64,000 bases of DNA, taken from the NCBI RefSeq assembly GCF_033568475.1, contig NC_133121.1, positions 5,518,001 through 5,582,000 on the forward strand, written 5' to 3'. Origin of the DNA: Henckelia pumila. Taxonomy: Eukaryota > Streptophyta > Magnoliopsida > Lamiales > Gesneriaceae. Position numbers and translations under genes: made by a program. This document shows, one piece after another, positions 24,325-36,245 of this stretch (position 1 is the stretch's first letter; each line of letters starts with the position of its first letter). The notes beneath the pieces were generated by a model that saw only the letters and a program-made list of their open reading frames with translations, made no database searches and was not told where the DNA came from.

Positions 24325-24484
24325 GAGGATCACACTGTATATACAATGAGATTATACATTGAGTTAAAAAGTGCATGTGAAATTACAAATTATCTTAAAT
24401 ACACTTTTGAAATATTTTTTTCAAATAAAACGTAAAGATAATTTTATAATTTAAAATATACTTTATAACACAATTTGTAACTCT

Positions 24485-24495
<11 letters not shown>
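24325..24495. mobile_element. Small MITE-like repeat (family F, copy 2)
   Basis: It shares the order of motifs with the copy at 20338-20515: ATTATACATTGAGTTA, a GTGAAATTACAAATTA-like stretch, TTTTTTTCAAATAAAA, GATAATTTTATAATTTA and a right end with ACACAATTTGTAACTCTCAT. Its right edge runs into a long AT microsatellite (about 24491-24528). Confidence 0.5.
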
Positions 24496-24530
<35 letters not shown>

Positions 24531-24804
24531 CAATTTCTTAAAATAGATAGTCACTTATCCAATGAGAAGTTGAAGATAATTTTATGTGAATATGTGAAAT
24601 AACCTAAAACGAAAGAAAGATATACTCATAAATTTGCTCAATGTTTCACCGAATTAATTTTTTTTTTTTTAAAAAGCTGGTACCATAACTCACTCTGCTA
24701 TAATAGAATAGTAAGCATGATTATTAAACTTATGATTTTATATTTATAAATAGAATTTTATTATATTTTTATATAATCATGATTTATTGGTCATTCTTAC
24801 GGGC

Positions 24805-25015
24805 ATAATGATAGAGGTACAACCAATATCTCGTATAACGATATTTTACAATAATTATATGATGAGTTTTACTATATATCGATCGTGATATTTTGGCGTT
24901 ATATCGAGAGATATGTGTTCAATGTATCATGAGATTTGATACATAAAAATTTTATATTGATATTTTTATGGTGTAAGATGTGTTGTACAAATTTGGTTGT
25001 ACATGTAACATTACT
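24805..25015. mobile_element. GTACAAC-ended MITE (family E, copy 1)
   Basis: It begins ATGATAGAGGTACAACCAAT and ends TTGGTTGTACATGTAACATTA, so the ends are inverted repeats. Inside is the family's TATCGAGAGATATG...ATGAGATTTGATAC block followed by GTAAGATGTGTTGTAC. Another copy lies 80 bp to the right. Confidence 0.6.
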
Positions 25016-25096
25016 TTTCTAACAGTTATTTTTTTTTATTGTTATTCCTTCCAAAGTGACATGTATTTTGTTAATTTCTAATTAATATTTTTTTAG

Positions 25097-25275
25097 CAAT
25101 GCTACATTTACAAAAAATTTTGTACAACAAATCTTACAACACAATGTAAAAATGATATATATCAAAATCTCACAATAAATTGAATACAAAATTTCACGAT
25201 AAAATAGCAAATCTCACGATATAATTGTTATAAATATCGTTGTACACGATATTTGTTGTACCTTTAGCATTATCC
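25097..25275. mobile_element. GTACAAC-ended MITE (family E, copy 2)
   Basis: It starts CAATGCTACATTTACAA with TTTTGTACAACAAATCTTAC close by, and ends GTTGTACCTTTAGCATTATC. Inside are AAAATCTCACAATAAATTG and repeated TCACGATA blocks. It is in the opposite orientation to copy 1 and closest in sequence to the copy at 62864-63046. Confidence 0.65.
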
Positions 25276-26541
25276 ATATTTTTTACTCATAAACCGTCAT
25301 AGACGGATGTTTACTTTGGAATAACAAACTACGCATATTTATTTTTTAAAAAAAATATCTCCAAACTCTTTTTTAAAAGAAAACGTTTAAGATATTGATT
25401 ATGATTAAAATTTTAAATAATTACTTTTAAAATTTACTAAAATAACAACTTCTATTGGATAAAATAAGAGATTTTTTTGCTATTTATTAAATTACCATAT
25501 TAATACTCTAAAGGGTGTGTTTACTTGCTATGATAAGTATATGATTATATTAATAACCTAATCAATTTCATGTTTACTTGTCTTTTGAGGGCACCTATTA
25601 GCTCATAAAACACATTCATATTTACTTAATTTTAACTTTAAATCTTGATGATTTATCACAAATAAATAGTGTGATAAATAATCATTTTTAGCTAATTATG
25701 TTTCCAATTGAAAAAAAATACACTAATATCATTTACTTCTTAAAAAAATAATATACGAAAACCCCACTACTTTAAGATATATTAATACATTTTATTTGAT
25801 TTTAATGTATGAAACATCCATTTAAAAATTATAAAACACTAACGAGAAATGCACACACAAAAGAAGTTTTCTTATAAGTGCTTTTTTTTTAAAAAAAAAA
25901 ACAAAAAACAAATCATGAAGTTAATGGGAGTTTTTAGTGGAATAGAGGATGTGGAAAAGTGATTGGGAATGAAAGGGTAAAACGAGAAGAAAAGATGGTG
26001 TCCTCACATAGTTAGTTTTTATAAGCCTCTCAGGTATTATAAAATAGTAGAGATAGTATAGATGGATAAAAGTTCTAATAATTTAAGATATGATTAATAC
26101 ATTTAATTGGAATTTATTATTATTAATGAAAAAAAAATTAACTCAATTTATTAATTTTTGTTTAAAAAATAAATAATATTTATACTCAATAATTTTGGTC
26201 AATTAAAATAATTTACATGTGAATTAATAATAATTTACATTCTTCAATAAAAATCACAATCTCAATTTTAAAAATAAAAAAAAATAAGATTATATATTAC
26301 AAGCAAATGGCAAAATTATAACTCATCACTTAATCATAATATCAAATCACAAAATTGAATAATCAAAGTAAACATGTAATTGCCTATCCATCATTATTCA
26401 ACATTCTATAAAATTATTTTTAATAGTTTTAGACTGCGTTTACTTAGTGAGATATGATTATACATGGATAAATCTTACTAGGATTATTAAAATGAGTTTA
26501 ATGGATATAGAATAATAATGGATAAACGGTAACATGTTTAC

Positions 26542-27431
26542 TGATGATGGTCTACTGTTAAACCAGGGCCCGGGCTATCAGGGTAGTGTTGTGGGCCTGA
26601 TGTGGTGACCGGGCTAATGAAAGTGATATATGAACTGCCCTTCCTTAATCGAGATGAACTGCACACCAAAGAAGGGGATAAAAAGCACGTTAGTGGGACG
26701 CCGGAGGAAGTTCCGGCGGGGCCACTCCGATGCTTAAGTTAGACTTAGAAATAGAGTGGGCTTTTTAGAGAAAAATGAATATAGTGCTTTGGAACTTTAA
26801 GTGAACATACCTCTACCAATATCTGTGACCAGATATTTAAAGGCCTTGGAGTGAGAGTGTCACTCCGCAATTCCAGGGTAGTGGCCACGATCTGGATCGT
26901 GGGTGTGGTAGTTGCCCATGTTTGCCTGTCACGTACGATGAACCCGGAAAGCTAGGGTTGGTGATAATCGTGGGGATCATGCCCCTAAAACACGGGCCTT
27001 ATATAAGTCCTGCAGACCTGGTTTTTCGGGCTCCTGGGGCTACTGGGCTACCTTGATACAGCCCTACCAGTCTGGGTCATTCGTGTCCCGGGCCCCCTGG
27101 CTTACCGGGACATCACTACTCATCCCAAAAATAGTCGGGCTAGAGTCTTAATCGCTGTCCCGACTTACGGTTCCGCCACCCTTGCTTTAATACAACCCTG
27201 TAATCCCTGACTGTTTATGCCCCTGTTTCCCAGGGCATATGCGGCCCTGCTCCCCTGTCTTTCCGGGGCATCACTACTCAGCCCAAAAATAGTCGGGCTA
27301 GAGTCTTAATCGCTGTCCCGACTTACGGTTCTGCCACCCTTGCTTTAATACAACCCTGTAATCCCTGACTGTTTATGCCCCTGTTTCCCAGGGCATATGC
27401 GGCCCTGCTCCCCTGTCTTTCCGGGGCATCA
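26542..27431. mobile_element. Solo LTR of an LTR retrotransposon (fossil), 890 bp
   Basis: It begins TGATG and ends CATCA, short inverted ends of the TG...CA type, and is flanked by a perfect 5-bp target duplication TTTAC (26537-26541 and 27432-27436). No internal coding region is present. GC content is well above the surroundings. A TATA-like TTATATAAG near 26999-27007 fits the promoter part of an LTR and so sets the plus orientation. A 158-bp segment is tandemly doubled (27111-27268 and 27269-27426). The superfamily cannot be told from an LTR alone. The matching target duplication argues against great age, but a solo LTR cannot be dated from one copy. Confidence 0.8.
27111..27426. repeat. 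158-bp tandem duplication inside the solo LTR
   Basis: CATCACTACTC begins at 27111 and again at 27269, and the start of a third unit (CATCA) ends the LTR at 27431. The two units differ at only a handful of positions by eye. Each carries AAAAATAGTCGGGCTAGAG and GCCCCTGTTTCCCAGGGCA. Confidence 0.9.
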
Positions 27432-28021
27432 TTTACTTAAAGTTATTAATTTTGACATTAAAGTAATGATTGGTGGACGAATTACAATTTTAGCCTCCAC
27501 CTATTATAAATAATCTTATGTTTACTTTTGTATTCATAAAATTTGGATTAGATTATTTTTTAAAATTTTAAATTGGGAGAGGGTAGATTAGGTTATCTAT
27601 GGATTTTTTTTCCAAAAATAATGATAAGAATGAGTTATACCTAGAAATATGAAGGATGAGATATCACGTCAAATAAGGATAAAAAGGTGAAATGACGGGC
27701 TTTGAGATTTGACGAGAATTGACTTTTTTCAAGTAAACAGATGATGATATTGGATTAATAAACTCATCATACCTTTATCAAGCCAAGTAAACGCAGATCT
27801 CACTAAGTTAACACAATCTAAGAGGTTGATACTTTATTATATAGTATATATTATTCGCAAAAAAAATATTCTTTTGTTACGATAATATCAGTACATCTGG
27901 AGACCACATGTTAATAACTATGTACAACATGTATCACCAATCTACACACGAAAAATTAACGTATAAGATTGATTTATGTTATATCCAAAAATGTATTAAT
28001 ATTTTTGTTGTGTTAAAATTG

Positions 28022-28022
<1 letters not shown>

Positions 28023-28061
<39 letters not shown>
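28023..28061. repeat. TA microsatellite
   Basis: Uninterrupted alternating TA of about 38 bases. Similar tracts in the window lie at 16213-16249, about 23685-23717 and about 24491-24528. Confidence 0.9.
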
Positions 28062-28063
<2 letters not shown>

Positions 28064-29871
28064 CCATTTAATAAAGCCTCAACCTCATATAAAAATTGAT
28101 TTAATAATTTATGTGTGTACGTAGACTAAAATATCCCTCGATTTTATTGATTGATAAAACATTTTGATGAAAATATCGTAATATACATGACTCATTCTAA
28201 ATCCAACCTCTCATCCCAATGACTCGTGTTCTCCTCTCACTGCCTCTTATTTGCTGTAAATTATATTTCACACACAACGTGTATGCGTCGGCAGCTAGTA
28301 TATGATGAAAGATAACAATTTTTAGTGATGATAAGTAAATTTATTGAAATATGAATACAAGGACATTTTTATATATCTATTAAATGGCCAAGTTAGTTAC
28401 TTTAAGATGCCAGTGTATGATTATACAATAAGATAGTAAATCTGTTAATAAAATTATAGATACATGCAATTCACTAATTCACATAGTGTGACGAAATTAT
28501 ATGATGTTCGAAGAGTAAGTTGAATGTGAGTTGAACGATCAATTATTTTACAGAGATATTATTGCTTATCCGGTGGCTTTTGGGCCCTAATTGCCAACCA
28601 ATGACAAGAAATATAGGTAGCCACTCGTGTGGGTGGCCCACTTCAAGATGACCACGTTTCCTACCCAATCATTGCCCAACTATTTAATTTTAAAAATTAA
28701 ATGTTTCCTAATTAAATCAAATATTTATTTAATCCTTACTTATTATCAACTAGTCGATTCTTCTACACACTTCGATATTAATGAGGCACCAACTAGTGTA
28801 GGCCCATAATTCAAAGGCCCATTACTACCAAACCTTTGATTAGACAAGACTACACAAATAATGAAAGCCCAAGATCTCCAATGGGACAAACATTCTTGAT
28901 TCTACTATTTCCCAATTTTAATACCATTTTCTCCATTTAGTATAGAGCCAAGGTCTCTATTATAATACATCGTCCCCATCTCTACCAAGATTTGTACTTA
29001 TCATTGGAAGGGACATCTCTATATTTTTTTATTTATGGTTGAATTGTTCAAAGACGCGTATGGATAAATGTGTTTTTTTTATGCGTAAGAAGAGACCACA
29101 GATAGATTACAGTGATATTTATCTGATGTAGATATTTATAATTTAAGTGCGGTTTTTTTTCATGTAGTTTCTTGATTGGGAATGTATTACATGTGAAATT
29201 GCATGGAACGAAAGTATCTTTTTGTGACGATTTGTGTATGATTTTCTTCTGTTTTGCCTGCAATGTTGATTTTTCTAATTGTATTCGGTTTCTTGTCATC
29301 CAAACATAGCATAAGAGGATTACAAAATGGTAAATTATTTTTGGGATGTTGAACTTGAAGCTCGATTAAAAAATTAATGACAAAGACAAGCTATCCTCAT
29401 AATTGTTAATGCAATCACTTCATTAATTTGATTGACGTGAAACTATAAAATATCCTTAGCAAACTCTTATATTGATGGGAATTTGAGTCATCATTTTTTT
29501 TTGAAAAGAAAATTATATTTATATCTCCAATAATTGATTTAATGTAGTCTTGCACTCTTACTAGCTACTAAAACACCTTTCAATATTAACTTTTTGTCCA
29601 TTCACATGGATGGACCAACAACTAATCATTAACCGGGATGAATATTAAATTTGAACAAAACTATATTAAATTCTATTTTTTAAAAAATAATTTGAGTGCT
29701 TAAAAAATATATTTATAAAAAATTCATTTTTTTTAGAAAAAAATTACCATATTTTTATTAGAAAAAATAATCGTTTTTGAAACTTAATATTCAAGGGCAT
29801 TAAAGGAAAAAAAAAATGAAGTTTTTCTTAAGAAAATTCGATGTTATCTCATGAGTTTTAAGGATAGAATA

Positions 29872-30012
29872 GGTTTGCGTGAGACGGTTGGATCTATCTC
29901 TATAAAACGGATCGATCCGATTCAAAATATATAATGAAAATAATATTTCTTTTACATAAAATAATTTTTTTTTCATAGATCAGGTCGAACCAGATACCTG
30001 TCTCTCAAAATT
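29872..30012. mobile_element. GTGAGACGG repeat (family C, degraded copy)
   Basis: TTGCGTGAGACGGTTGGATC at the left, then ATAATGAAAATAATATTTC and TTTACATAAAATAAT in the middle, and CAGATACCTGTCTCTCAAAA at the right. The order matches the better-preserved copies at about 56660-56825 and 57650-57790. Confidence 0.45.
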
Positions 30013-31939
30013 TATTTTTGAGATGTACAATTTCATACGAATTTGTGCTATATATAAGAAATATTCAAATGCGAATTTCAAATTCGCATGTTCTTGCTAA
30101 TTGTTAGGAGATGTAAAACTATACTCTTATATATTTTTTAAAGCAAATAATATGTATGACAAAAAAAAATGCATTCCTCTTATATCCATTTTTAAATATA
30201 ACCAAAAAAATTAGATCCATAAGATATATTCAAATATTTTGTACCATTTTCTTCCCCAAATAGAGACAAGATGCATAACCAAACAAAGCTTTATACTTTG
30301 ACTTATCAATATGTTAGATACTATTATTATATGACACATTTAAGTTGGGAGACTCCATGTACCTGAACCAAATCTTTGAACCTAAACTCCCCCAATCAAT
30401 TGCAAGTAATTTGTTTCTTTGTGTGTGAGAGGAAAATGACATGGGATTTTGGCTTCATTATTATTGGCCAAATAAATAATTAAGATTCTTCGAGAGTTAT
30501 TTATGTGTCTCTACATTTATCAAGATTCTGAAGAAACAACTTGTTTTTAATCCCATTGGCCTCACGATCATCAGTTAGTTAGATGTATATGATTGGATTA
30601 TATTTTACATTCTCATGATTGTTATGAGCTACTCCTCTGCTCTAGTTTATATAACATTTGTTGCTACACAAAAATATTCATGATTTCGATCAACTTTCGA
30701 CTATTCTAAAAATAAAATTGGCAGACTAGTTATATACATATATTTTTATGTGTATTATATATAAATATTTTATATGTTATACGTCCGTTATAAATATTTA
30801 TTTGAGCATCGTTGAAATGAGATTTATCAACTATTGGATGTATGATTTGTCTTGTGTTTGTTTTGTTGGTGATGGGTCAACTAGTGATGTTATTACTAAT
30901 ACCAAATTTTGTTCCCATTAGCCGACAGCTAATTCCTCAAAACAGTCTCCAATATCTGCTCATAAAAACAAGCAACCCCTCCATGAAAGGTCAATATCCT
31001 AGGTGCCAAGTTAGAAGAGCACAATGGACAAATCAAACAAGAAAACAAAACACAAACCCGAGAATTATTTTTACTTCTCCAAAATATAATCAAATATTTA
31101 TTATTACTGTATATCAAAAACACATTTGACTAAGGATCTCTTCGTCTAGTGACAAGAATGAGGTCCGAGATCGAAACCGATATAGTCTAAGATTCAATTT
31201 AAATTTATGATTTTCGGTTAATTGTGTGATCTATATCAGAGGATACATATGTTGACATTGATTTTTTTTTTTCTCGAGTCTATCACTTGACATTGTCTCG
31301 TGTTTTCATAAAATTTTTAGGTGGAAAAGAGACTCAAACTTATAACCCATGCGGGATAAGTAACTGAAGTAATGCTATCTCACGAAAATTTACCTAATTT
31401 TGAACTGTTCCTACTATAAAACTTATTGATGAGATAAGTCATCTGTGCAAGCGTTCGATTTTACAAGAATCTATTTGATTTTGTAGATCAAATGTGTCAA
31501 ATTCTATGCTCCAACAAGTGTATTTTTATAATCGCGAGTTAGTAGAATTATACTGCGGCTTAACAATTTGTAAAAGGATCATCTTTCTTTTTCGTTTTTC
31601 AAGTATCATGCAAGTGCATATGGAGATTAATACAAATTGTTTTGGTTCATGGATATTTTTCAACATAAGCACTTGCTATTAATTCAGGAGATTCAGAATT
31701 TTAAAGCCTGAAATATTGACTGCAGATATATTCCGTTATATATTTAATAAACACATGTTAAAAACACATTATAATCATCCATATTTTACCTAGACAGAAA
31801 AGTAAAGAAATATCATATCATGAATTTTATGCCTTGGAAACTCATTTTGTCGAAAGGACAGAAGCCCACTTCCTCTTGACAGGTTGGAATTTGGATAGTT
31901 TCCAACGTAAAAAAAAATAAAAATAAAACAATGATGATG

Positions 31940-31984
<45 letters not shown>

Positions 31985-32010
31985 CTCTCTCAAAATAAAA
32001 AAAATAAATA

Positions 32011-32047
<37 letters not shown>

Positions 32048-32055
32048 TAATAAAA
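31940..32055. repeat. AAT trinucleotide microsatellite, two blocks
   Basis: Two (AAT)n blocks (about 31940-31981 and 32014-32050) flank a short spacer. The antisense frames rich in Tyr or Leu here are products of the repeat, not genes. Confidence 0.9.
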
Positions 32056-33890
32056 CAATAACAATAAATCCTACCGACTAAATGAATCCTTCTATACCAA
32101 TTTGACATATCCGCTGCTAGAAACGTGATCGACCATGTGATAAATAAAATATATAATACACAAAAACTCTGATCTCTAATCCCATTTGACTAATGAAAAA
32201 TATTATTTTTATGTTCAAAATATTATTTTTCATTGTAAAAATATCATTTTTTATTAATCAAATTATTAAAAATAACACTTTAATCTACTATACATATTGA
32301 TTTGCGTGAAAAACGCAGGTATAAACTGAGTAGATATATTTCCGGATATACATACGTCGTATCGTTAAACAGCAGATTTACTCCTTATTTATTTTGTATA
32401 GCATTATACCTTTCAATAAAGTGGCATCAGCAAAAGAAATTTGCTTTTGAGGGACTCGAAAAGATATTATAGAGAACAGAACATGGAGCATTTAGAGCTG
32501 GGGATGGGACTGTGCATGTCACATCTCAGGGGTGTCGATTTGAGATGAAACAAAGACAACCATTAATTGTGGTTTAACTTTTAATAAAAATGATTTAGCC
32601 TCCAACTATGTTGTCTTAATGATGTCAATGTATTCACATAGTTTAAACTCAGTGGACTTTTAACTGGCCACTGATTTTGGCTTTTAACACAATTGCTAAA
32701 AGAGCGATCACTTTCAAATAATAATTTCGAGTCTTCTATATAACAGAGGATTCAAATACAATATTTTACTCAATTTTTCATGCATTAGCGAGCTATTCGG
32801 CAAAATTCTTGAACATGCTCATCATACATGCAACTCAGAAAACAAAAGAGTAGTTCCACACGACCTCGTAGAGCACGATAGAGCTCTAGACTTGCGACTC
32901 AAAAAAAGAAAAGAAAAGAAAAGAAAAAGATTGGTACCCCTACCACAAATTTAAATATCACATCGGACATAATAATACTACTTTATATCCCAATCAGAAA
33001 GACAGGACAAAAGAGTTATTTGCTTTCTTCTACAGAGTTGTATTCAAATAATAAACCCCATCTCCATTGTATTGTATCCATCATTTTTTACATGCATTTG
33101 GCCCAAACTAGTCGAAGTCAACTAGATAGATCAAGCTGTTCTATTCTATGTAGTTTTAAATTAAACTTTCATTGACTACACTTCAGAATTCCGTGTTGAA
33201 CCCAAAAATAACCTGTAAACAGGACCAAACCTCTTGATCATTCAATGGTTAAGAACATGGCTGGACCACGTAGAGTACAAACACGTAAATTCAGTAACAC
33301 CGTACAAGTAGAAGGAGAATAAGAAAATGCAACTAAAAATAACATAGATGTTGGCTCAATCTTGTAATAGTAATCTAGGAGAAAGAATGAGTCTGAACTC
33401 TATTAATTGATGACTAGAACTTGGAGTGTTAAATTAACTTCATACAAATGTTGAATTTCACGGGATACATCTGATTGTTCAGAAAGAAGAGTATTAACTT
33501 CAAAGTTCAAACAAGTCAAACTCGAGGGCCAAAAACTTGCGGATTCTGCTCTAATGACCATCAATTTGTTGTTGGGAAATTAATTCTGAAGAAAATCCGA
33601 AACTGCGGTATATTGTTGAGTTGAGACACGTAAAGGCAAAAAAGAATAGTACCATTTTCTTGCGTAAGGCTCGCAAGTTCACCTTACTGACGTTGCAGCT
33701 TTGAACTTTCAGCAACTAATCAAGAACCCCTTGTTAACATGGGTAAATATGTGCCAGTTGAACAGATGGAGAACTAGATGATGTCACGGGAGGGCGAAAT
33801 GGCCAAGGCAAGACGCTGGTACCTAGAGAAGGGGGCGTAGGGAATGGAACCGGTCTCATCGAACTAGAAGAAGCAGACTTTGCATCTGTA

Positions 33891-36175
33891 TCAACCCTTT
33901 TTCCCCTCCCTCGTCTTGTACTGTAAATCGATCTCCATATTCTGGGTCGAGGTTTGCTTCGTGTCTGGGGGTTTGTGGACAGGAGAATTTCCACTCGGGA
34001 CCTGTGGTTTCCAGAAGGATGGTGTTCCAAGCATAGCAGAGTTATAAGTCCGGTGGAAATTATCTTTCTCGGTATTTTCTTTACCTTTGTTTTGATGGGA
34101 CACACTCAAGATTTCACTTGGCTTTGCATGCTTGTCCTTGTCTAACAAAACTGCTTCAACTAGATCGGCTTTGGACGAGCGGCCCGCAGAAATAGAAGCG
34201 GTTGGAAACGCTTTCTCTGGAGGGACAACTGGGTGATAATCTAATGGAACAAGGTCATCCCAATTTTCCAATAGCTCCTTGTACACTTTGCGCAGAGTCA
34301 CTTCTGTTAGGCCAGTCACTTTACAAATTTCAGCCTGTGTTTTGCGTTTATCTTCCAACTGGCAAGCCAGATAGATGGCAGCTGCAGAGATGCTGATAGG
34401 GTTACGTCGGGTGCAGAAGCATTTGTTTATAACTACTTCGCCTATGTGCGTTGCCAGCTCCTTTGATCAATCATCAACAAAAAATTACAGACAAAAGTGT
34501 AACAAGTTCAGCGAGCGTCGTAAACATTTATCGATCGTGAAAGATGATTGACAAGTACCTGAGCAGATTTGTTGAGTTGGAGAAGTGTGCAAAACCGCGG
34601 CATGTGCACAGATATGGAGTTGCTATTGATAGGCTGGCTTAGTTGTAAAGCTTCTCCAAGAATTTTGATGTACTTTCCTATCTCCTTTTGGGGTAAATTT
34701 GCAGCAATGGATATTTCCTGAGACACAAAATGAAGAAAACCACATGATAGAAAGGAAAACATTGGAAATTATCATCTTACGATGTAGCAAAATTGAGACC
34801 CAAAAAGAGAATCACAATCAACACTTCAAGAGAGAACAAGCAAGAATAGCCTAATAAGGTATAAGTGAGAAAACAAATGCACATACGTGGATGATTCTAC
34901 CGTTGATTCGAAGATGTGGCAAAAATCATATTAAATTGCTCAACTTACTCAGCAGCGGTCAAGACAAAAACCATTAGTAAGAGCAAAACATAGCATGGAC
35001 CATACACATACCACCTCTCACCCATCCCAAAACCAAGCAAAATGAGGGGGATAAAAAAGGCAAAGCAGTTCAACTGGAAAAATAACTCAGTCAACCAGGG
35101 GATCCAAAAAAAGAGCATCTTGCTCTTGTATGCTAATTACCAACATTCGCTCGATATAGAATCCATGAAAGAAATTTGCTCCCTGCACTATTAACTCACT
35201 GTTTCCAGGAAACCGCAGTATGCTACCAACCATTTTCAAAGATCACCAAACAAGCACAGCGAGGAAACCTTCCAAACATATATATGTGTTGGTGTGACAG
35301 AGAGCCTGTAGCTTCTAAAACATAATTTGGAGGTAAATATTTTTACTTTCTTCTGGAAACATCAATAGTGAGCCTAAGATTGGCCTTTCACGTTCACGGA
35401 ACCATTGCAGCTGCTTCGGCAGTCATCCGTTCAAAATTTACAACTAAATGGGATGAAATTTTCACACTTCGTGTATCCACATTTCCATAAACATGGCTAC
35501 TACAGAACTTACACAGCCCCAATTTGCATACAATATCCAAGAAAATCAAGCCTAAAAAATTAAATCTTTTTCACTCAAATAATGCATACATACCTGGAGC
35601 GTCCTGGGTTCTTGAGCTTCTCTGATGGCCTGCACCAAAGCAGCAGTAGCAAGAGCCTCCACACTACGATTCCTCAAGCAAGTGGTAGAAGAACAATCCC
35701 TGAACAACTGAAAAGCGTGCTCCGTAATATCACAATCCAGCCCTAAAATCGACGCCACATCAACAATCTGCAGGTACGCCCTTAAATTGTCCACAACCAC
35801 CGACGGCCCTGAAGGGTTTGCCGCCGAGGACGTAGTTTCCAGGACCCGTTCCAGCTCGGCTAGGTGCCCCGAGAACGAGAGCGAAGAATGGGCGAAAACA
35901 GGGTAAGGCTCGAGGGACCAAGTAGAAAAGGCGGTGATGAACCCTGTCGGTTCGAATGGGTCATGGTCGGAATTTCGAGGGGCTTTAGGGACGGCGGGGA
36001 GGTCGGAGGTGACCAAGCAGAGAGGGGAATCTTGCGCTCGGAGGTGGAAAAGATGGTGAGGTAGTGTCTGCCGCTCCTCGACCACGCGGCCGCATGAGGT
36101 GCACTCCGTTATATTCCGGCCGGAAGATGTGGTGGCGCAGCGGCCTTGCTCGGAGGAGCAGTAGGGGCACCGCAT
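33891..36175 (-). CDS. PBRP: Plant-specific TFIIB-related protein pBrp, copy A (transposed, mostly intact)
   Basis: General-transcription-factor relative of TFIIB; Arabidopsis pBrp is reported at the plastid envelope and in the nucleus. Exon 1 (35594-36175) starts MRCPYCSSEQG and continues to TECTSCGRVVEE, so the four zinc-ribbon cysteines are present; later come FITAFSTWSLEPYPVFAHSS and the start of the first cyclin-like repeat. Exon 2 (34559-34717) is EISIAANLPQKEIGKYIKIL...LNKSAQ. Exon 3 (33891-34460) has ELATHIGEVVINKCFCTRRN and AEICKVTGLTEVTLRKVYKE (second repeat). Predicted length is 436 residues against about 500 in Arabidopsis. Relative to copy B there is one extra base in the run near 33898-33905, so the frame ends at KTREGKKG and the variable Pro/Ser-rich tail is lost. 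Both the 3' flank and the upstream DNA come from the membrane-protein gene locus. Confidence 0.9.
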
Positions 36176-36245
36176 TTCGGATTCGCGAATCGTAGGACGT
36201 AGATGATTGATTGAGTAGCTTGCTGTGCAAAGTTACAGTCAACAC

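Larger units (their letters stand above)
26431..27805. mobile_element. Old MITE-like DNA element with CTGCGTTTACTT ends, split by a solo LTR
   Basis: The left end CTGCGTTTACTTAGTGAGAT (26434) and the right end read inwards, CTGCGTTTACTTGGCTTGAT, are inverted repeats. The solo LTR at 26542-27431 lies between the two halves. Without it the element would be about 480 bp. A possible TWA-like target site (TTA against TCA) is not clean. A related stretch with GTGTTTACTTGCTATGATAA lies at about 25512. Confidence 0.55.

Noticed and set aside
28560-28990. Possible second solo LTR (GGCCC-rich blocks near 28580, 28640 and 28800)
   Set aside because: No paired ends and no target duplication found.
30842-31129. 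95-codon plus-strand frame resembling a degraded mobile-element protein
   Set aside because: Similarity too weak to name and no element ends nearby.
31130-31215. tRNA-derived SINE promoter-like motif (GAGGTCCGAGATCGAAACC)
   Set aside because: A lone B-box-like string without a clear A box, tail or target duplication.
31790-32108. Tyr-rich and Leu-rich minus-strand frames
   Set aside because: Translation of AAT microsatellites.
35864-36245. Plus-strand and alternative minus-strand frames over pBrp exon 1 (and again at 55320-55670)
   Set aside because: Shadows of the zinc-ribbon exon in other frames; no independent protein similarity.
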